Shown here: positions 43,224 to 55,200 of the stretch, piece after piece | Layout of the letters: every line of letters starts with the position of its first letter | How positions within the stretch are numbered: the stretch's first letter is position 1 | NCBI RefSeq assembly: GCF_964204865.1 | Contig: NC_135255.1 | Span: forward strand, 2,356,001-2,420,000 | Reading direction: 5' to 3' | From: Styela clava | Taxonomy: Eukaryota; Chordata; Ascidiacea; Stolidobranchia; Styelidae | DNA: 64,000 bases | Position numbers and translations under genes: made by a program | The notes under the pieces: model-generated | The model's database searches: none | Seen by the model: only the letters and a program-made list of their open reading frames with translations | What the model was told of the DNA's origin: nothing

Positions 43224-46194
43224 TTATGAAAATATTTTTAAAGTTTTATGATTTGCTCTCAGTGATTTAACAGATACACGTTTACAGCCATGTAAATGTA
43301 GGCAGTTCAATTTGTAACAGAAGCTTATTAATTTCTTGACGCAATCTTCAGTGATATTATTACAAAAACTAAGTTTCAAAACTTCTAGAGAATCATAACA
43401 ATTTTCTGTTAAAGTTATTATGCTGACATACGTAATAGATGTGCTGCTCAAATTTAATAACACAAGATTTGAGAATCCAGTAGCCAAAGTTGATATTCCT
43501 GCATCAGTCACGTTGGAACATCCTGATATATCTAAATCTTTTATTTTTGGAAGCTCAAAGGCGAGATCGGATAGACCTGTATCAGTAATGAGAGCACAGT
43601 TGGCTAAAACTAACTTAGACAAAGATTTACAGTGTTTTGATATCACAGTGAGACATTCATCATTAACTGACTTCAGGCCACGAAGATCAAGCTCTTTCAC
43701 GTTGAATACAAATTTGGCAAGTGTTTGTACACATTCAGATGTTGCTTTTGCACATAAGCCTATTTCAAGTGTTTTAACATTGCAGCAGTTTTCAGCAATT
43801 GCTAGAAAGCTCTTACACGTTAATGCAAAACAACCATTCACTTTCAACTTTTGTAATGAATTTCCAATTTTCTTCACTAAAAGAATGAAAGATTCATCAC
43901 TAATGAAGCAGTTTCCACTGATATCCAAATTTATGAGAGAAACGAGAGATGCAAGTGCACTGACACCATTATCTGTGGTATTACTCCAGGGCACTGAAAT
44001 GCTTTCAACTTTGTTACAATGAGATGATGCATGAAGCAGAATATTATCACCAAACAACGACTCATGCATACATTCACTCACATGAAGATGTCTTAAAGAT
44101 GTTTTGCAATTTTGAAAGAAGTTACGAAGAACTTTTGCGCTCAGGCCTTTTGCAGAGCACCTGTGAAAATGAATATGCCTCGGCTTTACGCTTTGAAACT
44201 TTTCAAAAAGTTCAGAACTAAGTTCCATATCACTTGCTTCTACTCTATGCCATAAACATGAATCTTTGGTCAAATTGTAAAACCTATGATTTGTGAGAGA
44301 TAGTTGCATTAAATCACTTTTTGATAAATAAGAAAAAATATTCAAAATCATTTCATCAGGTAATATATCCCAAACACAGGAAAATTTTGAAATTTTTGGA
44401 ACCGACCAGTTAGTTTTATACAGATTTAACTTATTTCTACCAGGACACTGTTGTTGGAAACTGGTTTCTGGAATGAGAAAATTTTCTTTTGAAGAATCGA
44501 AAAAAGTTGCTTTTTCCAAGTTATCTGTTGCAAAGTTTAATGGCTTTTCGTTCTCAACTTCCTTTGTATAACGAAATAATGTAGGACCAATTGTATCATC
44601 TATTTTTTGTATTACTTCAATACTTTTATCAGAATCAGAGGACGTTTTATTATAAGGTTGGGGTCGTTGATCTTTTTCTTTTAGAGTTCCTTGACATAAA
44701 AAATTATCTTCAGTATGCCGCAGATGATAGAGAAAACTGATTTCCTTGATTACTTCAATACTATTATCAGAATCACAAGACTTTTTAGTACAAAGTCGGT
44801 GTTGTTGATCTTTTTCTTTTAGAGTTCCTTGTGGTAAAAAATCATCTTCAGTGTGCAACAGATGATCGAGAAAACAGGTTTCCTTGATTACTTCAATACT
44901 CTTATCAGAATCACAGGACTTTTTATTACAAGGTTGGTGTTGTTGATCTTTTTCTTTCAGATTTTCCTGGTGTAATAAATCATCTTCAGTGTGCAACAGA
45001 TGATCGAGAAAACTGGTATCAATACCATTAGAATGTTGCCGATCAACAACGTGAGAACTAAATTCATTCTCATCAACTAATGACATCATGGGGGGACTTG
45101 ATGCAGAAGAAGTGGAAAAATTACCACCATTCTGAAGATTATCTTCCAAATTCATATTTTGTTTGTCAATTTCATATTTTGATTCACTATTTCCACTACT
45201 TCCTATAGGATTTTCGTTATTAGATGGTAACAAATTCATTGAGACTGATAAAACATGATCATTTTCTTCTTCAACACCGGAATTTTCATTCTCAGATAAC
45301 AACACATCAAAGAAGTGTTGTTCAGTTTTATCATTATCAATATGATGTAAACTCTCATAATTACAAGATTTATTACTGTTTATAGACAACAATCCAATAT
45401 CATCCACAATTTCATAATCAGTGGGTTCAGCTATTTTCAACAATTCTTTGTCACGTTGTAAAAGTTCATCTGTATTTTTCAAATACTGTTTGACATATGG
45501 TATTTTATCATCATCATCAGTGAGATATTGTGAAGCTCCCCAAATATCATCATTCAGTACTTCACTGTGTCTTGTTGATTGCTTTTTCATAACAACTGGC
45601 TCTTCTTGTGCATCAGGAATAGTATCATTAACGTCTGAAAAATCGATTAAAAAAAGATATGAACAATGCACCCGAATGTTTAATTGTATATCAGTCAAAG
45701 TTTTTCATTATTCAAACCTAATGCAATTTTTTTCCAGTTTGGGAAACCAATGAAAATCAATGCAAGTGAATTATAATCTTAGTAACATCCGTTGACAATT
45801 TCACTGTTACACAAGCTCTATTCAAAGACGCTTCTTGCTAATCTATATCAACTTTATAATATGTAGTTTCTAGGTAGCTCATTGATTTATGCATTACCAC
45901 ACCCATTGCTCTGTTGGTTGACTTAATGATAGTTAACATTTTTTTATTCATTATTTCTGCATTTTAGTTTCAGTTTCATGCATTCCTGTATTTGCTTTGT
46001 CTCACATCATTTACGGGAAAAATGCCAATGAATAAAATTGAAAAATCTAAAATCGAACCTGGTGTCACTGCTGGAAAGTCCCGGTTCCTGTGACGATTTT
46101 CCATAACAAATTGTGCCATTTGATTGGCCTCTCGCAACTTCTCAAGCTCTTCATAAACCGAAGCAACGTGGTCTAGATGTGATGCGATTTCCAT
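43224..46194 (-). CDS. F-box and leucine-rich-repeat protein (FBXL class), two exons
   Basis: Exon 1 is 46194-46059 (ATG, donor CCAG/GTTCG) and exon 2 is 45634-43224 (acceptor TTTTTCAG/ACGTT); phase 1 joins them as PAVTP-DVNDT, giving 848 residues. Residues 1-460 are acidic, Ser/Asn-rich and probably disordered, and carry three tandem 46-residue repeats at about 250-390. An F-box follows at about 464-510 (DILPDEMILNIFSYLSKSDL, then a CLWHRV end), then about ten LRRs to residue ~840 with LxxLxLxxC..ITDxGL repeats (LVLANCALITDTGLSDLA; LDISGCSNVTDAGISTLA). FBXL proteins are substrate receptors of SCF ubiquitin ligases: the F-box binds SKP1 and the LRRs bind substrate. I cannot assign a vertebrate ortholog. 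The long N-terminal region is unusual for the family. The frame can be extended upstream of exon 2 to 45698, but that reads intron sequence. Confidence 0.85.
44605..45018 (-). repeat. Three tandem 138-bp (46-residue) coding repeats in the F-box gene
   Basis: Each unit encodes FL.HL.HTED..L, then LKEKDQ, then SDSDKSIEVI with small changes. On the DNA, TTTCCTTGATTACTTCAATACT recurs exactly 138 bases apart (44741 and 44879). Frame is kept in all three units, so the expansion is tolerated in the protein. Confidence 0.9.
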
Positions 46195-46317
46195 TATAAT
46201 GTTTTTTCTGATTTTAGAGTACCAGACAGTGTCAGTGGAAGTGGCGAATACCCTCAATTATAAAGCCATCCTGGCATTAGACTGGCAGTCAGTCGCATAG
46301 TAAATTGTGATGATCAA

Positions 46318-46329
46318 AACCATGGCAAC
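46318..46329 (-). promoter_or_regulatory. Possible half X-box upstream of the F-box/LRR gene
   Basis: On the minus strand the sequence reads GTTGCCATGGTT, about 125 bp before the F-box ATG. GTTGCCATGG is the strong half of an RFX X-box, but the second half does not fit (TT where RAC is expected). Confidence 0.25.
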
Positions 46330-46388
46330 CTGTGTCGCGGATGAGGGTCATCAAGTAACCTTTGACACCAAATATTTTTTATTCATAC

Positions 46389-46437
46389 GTGTTTCCCCGA
46401 AAATAAGCCAGTGTCAAATATATTTTCGGGGAAACAC
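46389..46437. repeat. Short perfect foldback repeat
   Basis: GTGTTTCCCCGAAAATA (46389-46405) is exactly inverted as TATTTTCGGGGAAACAC (46421-46437), with a 15-base spacer. No duplication could be assigned. It looks like the collapsed remnant of a very short MITE, upstream of the F-box gene. Confidence 0.8.
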
Positions 46438-46969
46438 AGTAGGTAGAACTAAACAGATTTTTACTTAAAAATCATTAATTGTTCATTTCATTAGTAAGGC
46501 ACCAAGACTGTTTCGAAAATTATCACATATAACATATTGTTAGACACGTTAGTGGACATAACGATCGTTTCAATATCATGTTGTTGTTGTTGTTTTTCGT
46601 CGTCATCATCATTAAAAAATCGTTTTTTTTTCTTTGAATACTTTTTCGGTAGTTGAAGATTGATTTTTTTGCCAGAAGGCCATTACTTTTATTTATTTCT
46701 AAATTTTGTATGAAATCTGATATTTCATCCAAAATTTTGCTGTATTATTTTATCCATGGGAACACTGGTTGTCCGGTTTGTTTCTATAAATGCTATGCGA
46801 AACTCGGAAATTTTTGAGGGTACCGGTAGCGTCAAAGGTGAGGACTGCTTCGCTCTAGTTGTCGTGTCAATATATTTGAGCATTGCTCTCTTGTATTATA
46901 TTTGCATATATGCTCATTAGGTTAAGATAGGTCGTGCATTTAATACTGGCGCAAGTACATTTACTCTCA

Positions 46970-47285
46970 CATACATTAGCACACATGGACTGCACCCGAG
47001 CATTTGCACCTGCGTTATTTTCCATGCACGGGCATTGGCAGCCATACCCACATAAATAGATTGCGCCGGCGAAAGTTTGCAAACCCTTCGACATTTGTAG
47101 CCACACACATTTGCTCCCACATACATTTGCACCCACGGACTTTGCACTCTGTAAACTTGCACCAACGGACATTTGCATCCACATTCATTTATACCAATGC
47201 TGATTTGCACCAACAGACGTTTGCACACACCGAAATTTTCTCGCGGACATGTGTACCCAAGGATATCTGCACCCGCGATTAGGAT
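46970..47285. repeat. Degenerate GCACC-ACGGACATTTG tandem repeat
   Basis: The plus strand repeats the words TTGCACC, CACGGACATTTG and ACATTTGCATCC many times at intervals of roughly 20-25 bases (near 47012, 47105, 47130, 47165, 47190, 47220 and 47265). Both strands stay open for over 90 codons because the repeat lacks stops, but the translations are repetitive and unlike a real protein, so I do not call genes here. Confidence 0.7.
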
Positions 47286-48486
47286 AAGGAAATAGTTATT
47301 TGCAACGCACTGCACTATTCTATAGCGGTTTGAATTTATCTGAATATGAATGGGTCTACCAGACTGGTTTACGGTACACTAATACAAGTTCTGAATTGTT
47401 CCGAGATTGCCGCGTTCATTCGATGTTCTAAAAACTCGAGTATGCTACATGCCAGTGCACATGCACAACTCTTAGGATTCCTACCAAATGATCCGATCTC
47501 TCTTACAAGTCGGCTTGAGCAACTGACATTTTGTATAAATTACCAAGCGTATTTAATCTTGCTTTGAAAGCGTCTGGTCCGTTAACCTTTTATTCACAAC
47601 ACTCTTCTACTATTGATTAGTATCAATATCAATAAATTAAAACATTCAATAAATAACAAGACTTTACATAAAACAATGTATTTGACAATTTATTTTTATA
47701 AATTGTGACTGAATTCATAACTGATCTATGAGTATTTTGTACATGCATATAAAGTTGTATACAGTATGTGACGGATTACTCAACTAGCTGAATATATTTG
47801 TTTGGTCATAACCATCTTCTCTTCAATTTATAACCAGCAGTTGTATGTAACAATATACCAACTTAGGAAGATATGTAAGTAAGTGTGTATTTCGATTTTC
47901 TGTTACAACAAAACAATGAAGCAATACATGGCAAAACAAACAAATATACGGAAAATTGGGAAAGTGGGCAAAATCTAAAAAAAGATTCAGGACGTGCTGA
48001 TGCACGTGCCGTGCCCACTTACCCCAAACAGTAAACAACACATTGGAGTAAATTTTTAAAAAAAGACACGAAAGATAATTCAGGCTTAAATACTTGGGTG
48101 CGAGAGTGAAGTTTGAACATATACTGCAATTTCTACCTATATATCTAAACAAGAAAATAACGAGATATGTAGAATACAACAAAGAAACAAGTGGTGCGCA
48201 ATATGTGATAATTAATATGATTCTGAATGCATAACAAACGGAGTGAAATATAACAAGAGCATTCCACGTCATGGGGTTCCAACTTCAGTTTTAATCAATA
48301 TCCATATGCTTTGTGAACATGTACTGTGTAAGTGTAACTGTGTAAGCAGTCTTTTTTATGGAATCCATCATCAAATATCGTTACATCTGACGTTTGTATG
48401 TTATCTTCAGCTTCGATTATTTTCCCATGATAAACTCCATGCAGGCCAGCATGATCTGATGCGAACTGCTCCATATCGTATCGTTA
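47286..48486. other. Gene-free stretch
   Basis: A minus-strand frame of 149 codons (47823-48272) is rich in Phe, Leu, Ile, Tyr and Cys, as AT-rich non-coding DNA often is. It has no domain I recognise and I do not call it a gene. Confidence 0.4.
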
Positions 48487-48494
48487 CTGTATCT

Positions 48495-49246
48495 CTGGGG
48501 TGGCCAACACGTCAGTCGCGATCGATGTTGAGTGAATTTTAATGAAATACCCCAAAAAGGCAAATGCACAAATCCAAGTTTTTCCGCTGCCAAGGTTTAA
48601 AAATGAAGTGCCGAATATCGCGTGTCTAGACTGGCAAACGATCCTACAATAAGTTCCGCAGTATGCAAAAGTTATTGTCTCACTCCAAGAGTAGTGTGAT
48701 AAATTTCATTCGCTATGGTAGCAGTGGCATGAAATGCCCAATTTGTTCTAATTCTAAGCAAGCGAAGAATCGCGTTTGGAGGAAATTGTAAATCAGATAC
48801 TGAAGTTTAAGCAGTCATGTAACATTCATGATTTGAGAATATTTATTTTTTGCTATTCAGATAATATATGAATACTTGGCAAGGTTTCTTAAGGAATTTG
48901 CAACACTTACGACTAAAAAGTAGGCAGGTCATATATATATATCTGAATTGTATGATTTGAATAAAACTTAGATAAATGATGAAACACTTACTCCGGGTTC
49001 AATTAAAAAATCAAATAACAACTTAAATGGAACAATAAAATACAAATTTTGTGTCGATTTCATTAACAATGCGCCCATGAAGCCGAGTTTATTGGCAGTG
49101 GTGAAGTTTTTCGTATGTGTGTGTGCAGTTATCTGCGTATTCAGTATCCATTCGTTTTTGTGTATGACTTTATAACCGATCAGCCGATCGCGAGCTATAT
49201 TGAAGATCTTAGTCGATCGCGGTCAAAAGCAGGTTGGCCAACCCTG
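48495..49246. mobile_element. Non-autonomous hAT element with 8-bp duplication
   Basis: CTGTATCT flanks both sides (48487-48494 and 49247-49254). The left end CTGGGGTGGCCAAC and the complement of the right end CAGGGTTGGCCAAC are inverted. Both are followed by a related GCGATCGA word (near 48517 and 49212). There is no transposase in the 752 bp. Confidence 0.88.
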
Positions 49247-49254
49247 CTGTATCT

Positions 49255-52200
49255 GACTAGAACATATTGTAATTTCGTGTTTCTCATGATTTTGTTTTGT
49301 TTTTATGAGTGCCCATGCACAGAATTTACCGGCATCGTTTTGATTCAAGTTTGTCTGTATCTTCTCAGAAGAATCTATGTTTGTCCGGTTTTCCAAGTTT
49401 TAGACCACAAATTCCTTATTTCAGTATTCCAGAGTCCAATATCACGTTCGCCGCAAAAGAATAGAAGAAGAATAAGTAGGTGATCCCGCAAAACCCAATC
49501 GATAACATTCAGTGGATTTTTTTAGTTTGCCTCGATGCCGATGTCAAAATAGTTTGTTTTAATTTTATTATCATTTGAAGAAAAAGCATGTGTTCAAGGA
49601 ATAAAATAGTTGGAGTATGCATTTTACAGTAGTGTTGAACAATGTGGTATGAATACAAGCTTTCCAATAGGATTTACTTCGAAATTAATATGAACATGCG
49701 TCAATAAAATCCAAAATTTCATAAATTTTGTAATTTTTATTTTCTACCTCAGTTATCAAAAATTCAGAGGTAGTTAATTTCACCTTATATTCCGGCTAAA
49801 GAAAAATAGTTTGAAAGTCTGTAAACGCCGAGCCGAGTAATATGATATATTCTTTGAATATGGCCTATAGTGGTGGAATTATACACTCGAATGCATAGGC
49901 TAGCAACATATTTATTATGACACGTGTACGATTCTATAAGCTTAATATTTTGAATTTATGATTGAAACAAATGTGCTTTATTGTCTTAAGATCAACTAAG
50001 GTGCAATATTTCTTCTTAACTACAATTTACTTCATTCGTGAAATATTGATATGCCAACACAAACGGCAGGTGATGGGCGTATTCTTGAATAATATAATAT
50101 TCATGAATTAAGTTGGTTGTTATAAATATAAAATCGAAAAAATAAATAAGTATAGTGTCGGCTTTTTGTGTTAACATAAGAGTATATTAATAATATTTCG
50201 AAATGGTAATCATTTTTATGTCTCTTTATCATTTCTGTCTTTAAAATTATTTGAAAGTCATTTTGAAATTGATGTACATACATGAGTGTGGATTTCTGGC
50301 GAAAGCTATGAGAAATCCTAAATATGCACGTGATCAAGTATAAAAGAATGAAGCGGTAAAGCAGTAGAACCTGTTGGTAAAAAAAATGGCGAAGAAAATA
50401 ATATTTGATGGAGAACCGGCCTAACAACAAAAATATATATGATAATAAAAAACTAGTATCAAATCACATAAAAAGTGTAAAAGATAATTTCTGACTATAA
50501 CTGACCAGTTATTTCGACTACACGACCAAAAAATTTAAGTTTCAACTTAAATCCGTTATTTAGCAGAAAGTAATTTTATTTTAATATTTTCGTTGTGACA
50601 AGTTATTTTTGTATTTTCACCTAATCGTGAAATTGTCACATGTATGTGAACTATAAAAATTACATATTTTGCATACCGCTGTAAAAAATTGAATAAAATC
50701 ACTTCGACCAGATGTAAATCAATATTAAAATAATCAAAATCTACTTACAAATTTATTTGGAATCTTTCAGGTAATTGTACCAGTTTATCACCACGCTTGG
50801 TATTTTTTAAGTGTAAAAAAAGAAATACCACAAAAATGTGACTAGCGTAATTCACCTGCCCACGGGGTGTACGACAAATAAACAGGAGACTCGCGAAGAT
50901 AGATGATAAGTTTGATATGTATTTATGTCAAAAAAATCATATTAATACATTCAGTTTTGCAGTAATTGTTAAAATATATCACACATACAAGAACGGTATT
51001 GGTATCAAATATAACAGACAAAAAAAATTTGCTGTAGGTATTCCAGTACGTGACTTGTAGGCTGAATTACCTTAAAATTGCCTTAAAGTTCAACATCGCT
51101 CTGCTTCGAAAGCTTATTACCTCTGAGGCGTATAGTTTATGTCTGGTATAAATAATATTGTTTCTTTCGTGCGCCATTTTTGTAAATAGATAATCATTGC
51201 TTCGTAAAGATTAATCGCTAAATACAGCTTTTAAGATACAATGCATTTTTAAGCCAGCTTTAGTATGTATTGTTGTACACTTTGTTGTCAAAAATGATAC
51301 ATAGTCGTGGATAAACAAAAAGGTCGTGCGCTTTGTACCATTTTCATTCTTTCCATATTTAGTTGGAGATAGTTGTATTGTGTTCAGAATTCAATCACAT
51401 TTCGCAGATATGATGTTTGTTACATTCACAAATCATTGTGAGATAATTTATCATAGAAAATTCATTATTAACGTCGTCTCGTTTGAACTTGGTTTAAACA
51501 AACTTGCATAAACTACCTAATTTCTCGAAACTGTATGATCATGTTGGAAGGTGGCTTCAAGCTCAGCACTCAATGAATTCAACTTCACAAGAACTTTTGG
51601 TTCCTCGTACGGCATGTAGCCACACTTAAGCAGAATGGCTAAAGGATGAACTGAATCAATATAATGTTCAATGCACAAACTTCTTTGAGTAATTTTGTCC
51701 TGCGTTTGTTGCAGATATATTGCGCCTCACACATGTATATATTTTTTCTGAATTCGGTGCGCTTGTTTAATTAAACGAATGCGGATTGTAGCTTGCGATT
51801 TTTATTATTCGTACAAGTTCCGGAACATTTCTACAATATAGTGTTTTTTATGAATACAAAAACGCAATTTTCAAATGTTCGAAGTAACCAAAAAAAGAAT
51901 ACCTTCTACCGAATTCGAATATAGATTATTGCTGATTAAATAATAAATGTATATCAAACAACATTTTACTGGATTATACAAAAAAAACATGAAAAGACAA
52001 AGGACAATTGTTTGAAATAAGCGTCCTAACTTTTACACTATTTTTTAAGGAAAGCACGCAAAATAGTAACATATTTGTTATCTGAGATTGAACCCGAGAT
52101 ACGTAGAAAATGAATGATGGACACCATTTGCTTGGTGATCAGGTAATACTTTCTTTCTGGAATACTTTCTCAAAATCTGACGTGCTTTCGCATCATGGGT

Positions 52201-55200
52201 CGTGGTTGATTTATACATGACGGATTCGATATACGCTCAAGTAGCCTAGTATGTCACAATTTTTTTAGCCTGCAAATAAATTTAAATTTTACATATATTA
52301 AACCAAATATCTTGAGGTCTTTCTTTTAGTAAGAATAAATAAATCGATATTGAAAAAAAGACTTTTTGATATTCGTTACGAGGACATGCTGACGAAACAC
52401 TTAATATACTTATTGCAATTCACTAAAAATGCACCAAGGCTCCTATTGAATAAAATGGAATTCAGCATCTTTCCAATATACGTGATAAACAGAAATGGTG
52501 GGGTGTAATTGCCAAGGTGCCATGTTGTTAGAATAAAGCGACTCTCTCTTTTCAATTTATAGAAAAAACGGTAATTCACACACGATCGACACGCGCCTTG
52601 CTCGCTTTTCGTTCGTCTCACCCGCAGATGTTATCTGGTCGCCTCCAGTTACGACACAAGTGATTTACATCTATTGTGTTGTGCGTAGTTTGTTGACACT
52701 TTTTGTGTCTTGCGAGATATTTTATGAATATAGACATGACTCATAAAAACGTGGTTGCCTCGGATAGTTTTAAATAACATCGTTAATTTTTTCGCATTTG
52801 TACAAAATACCTCTGGCAAATTATAACATTCAATGATTTGTATTTTATCTGAAATAAATTTGCAAGAAGTGCCAAATAATGATTGTCCAACAAAAACCAC
52901 ATATTGTCAGAAAAAAATCTCATCAAAATGAAATGCTAGAAGAATTTTTATCAGAATTAGTAATCTGATATAATATTTTATCACAAATTTTGTGGACAAT
53001 TCAAAGCCGAAAATTTTTTCTAAAAATTATAAAAATAATAAAATTTTTCAAATATTTTTTTATGAACAATTTTTGAATATAATTTGATTCTATTTATTTG
53101 TAATATCAAATGAATGCACAACTTTGGCAATGGATGCCCTAAGAATGTTCCAGATAAAGCTATATGCGTAAAGTTTTAGGAGGTATTTTATGTACACTAT
53201 CATAGTCGAATGATCTAATTTGAAACATCAAAGTTATTGTTGTTAGGAATTCAAAACCAATTCTTTGTCGGGACGGACGATTAGAAGTTTAAAACTTTCT
53301 CATTCTGGCAAAAATATTATTTAAGTCATCATTTAAACATTTGAGCCTTTTCTCAAATAACGGTGCAATATTTTTGCATTTTTATGCCAAATAACACTTA
53401 TTGTCACTCAATAAGTGTATTTCACAGAACTTATATATTTGTGGAAATTCCAATGAAATAGGCAAAAGACTACCACGCATATATATCGTTAATTATTACA
53501 CAATTCCAAGGAACAATCTGAATCTTTTGTTTGCGTAGTCCCTCTTTGTCAGCCTTTGCGCTAATAAAAATACCACTGGGGAAAGATATCATTCTTATTT
53601 TTAGTTGTTTTGTGGGATATTCAAAAAACGATAGTAACCGTGATTTGTATAATAAAATAAAATAAAATTTAGTACACCATTTGGTGTCCTTTTCATTCAT
53701 GGTGGTGCTTAATTTTGTTGTTACTTTGTAAATTAAATATACTTTACATGAAATTTAAATCAAAAGTGCATCATTATCTAGCAATATACTTTTATTGCTT
53801 TTTATTGAACTTTCGGTCATGAATATCATACCGTATGAAATAGGGACGTTAATTTATATTTATGATCAAGACACATATACCGTCGGTCAAAAGTAATATA
53901 TGTCAGTCTGTGTAATTCTTTTTTGGTTTGGTTTTCTGGTCTTGGTCGGAGTTGAGATCTGCAGCATAAATATTTTTTAAATGAAAATTTGTGGAACAAA
54001 GATGGGAAGCATATAGGTGAAATGTGGTGTTAATTTGTTCCCTATTTGACTGAGATGACCACTAAATTACCCTATACCGGTGATTTTCGCGATAGCGATT
54101 CCGAGAAAATTCAGTCATTTTAAATGTTCTCGCCACGATGACAAATGAAGATAGGTAATAAGGCAATTCAGAGCTTGTCAAAACGAACATTTGTCCCAAT
54201 ATTGCCGTTGAAATATTTTTATTGCAATAATAATGCAATTTCATCTCACGTTACCAGAAATAATGATTTGTAAGTAGAAATTATGGATCCAAATTATTCT
54301 CAGGAAATGAAGAGGTCTGGATGCATCTAATGCCACGTATGACAAACGAAAATGCTTGATAATTTTTGTAATATTAGAGTATGGTAAAATCATATTTCCA
54401 AACTTAATAAAACATAAATTGATGACGTCCGAGGGCGATTGTGGTGTCCATCGAGTCGATATCATGGACTAAGTTCGAATTTGGGCTTCGAATTTTAATA
54501 TTCTGTTCGAATAATCTGAATCATGTGCTTGCCCATTCATCGTTCAATCTTACACAATTATTAAGCGAGATAACAGACAAAAGAAAAATGATTTCCACAG
54601 ACACGCCGTTCATTTCATTACTTAGGTCAGAACAAATATTATACAGAACGCCATTGGTTCTGTAATTTGGGACAATTTGACGGTTATAGATAATTCAATT
54701 CAGCCATTTACTTGCGGTTAAAGGTCGTAATAAGGTAGATTATGAGTGACCGATTACTGGATATCGTATTCCATCCAAATCACTAAGAAAATACAATTTT
54801 AGTCTTACTACAAGCAAAATTACTGCCCCCGTAAAATGACCTTTTCAGCAAAACAAGCCTTTGACCACGACTTGCTGATATCGACTCTGACGCGAATCAC
54901 CACAAAATATAGAACTGGTTAACAGTTTATGTATGGACAAAATATTCGTAGGTATCGCCTGTATTTATTCTAGTTTCAATGTTAATATATCAGGTATTAC
55001 GATTTAATTCCATATTTATTCGTTGTATTTATCTTTCCCTCCTGACCTCTGTGAAGCCACTCGAGTTTTGGACAAACATTGATATTTTTTTTATTTGATT
55101 TTGAATTCGTGTCAAAGCATAAAGGTTATTTTGTTTCTTTGGTTGCCATGATTACAACACTGACTGGTTGATCATAATTTAGAAGAAGCCAAAAACGGAC

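Noticed and set aside
43420..44221. Long plus-strand open frames opposite the F-box/LRR gene
   Set aside because: They are antisense to LRR-coding sequence with clear domain homology; the antisense translation has no domain and merely reflects codon bias.
45635..45698. Extension of F-box exon 2 to an upstream ATG at 45698
   Set aside because: A good acceptor (TTTTTCAG) lies at 45635-45642, and joining to the donor at 46059 restores a consistent frame with a better N-terminus; the extension reads intron sequence.
46867..47315. Cys/Gly/Val-rich minus-strand frames of 105-132 codons
   Set aside because: Produced by translation of a stop-free degenerate DNA repeat; open on both strands and low in complexity.
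47823..48272. A 149-codon minus-strand frame as a membrane protein
   Set aside because: It is hydrophobic only because of its AT-rich composition, shows no periodic transmembrane pattern or known motif, and has no splice context.
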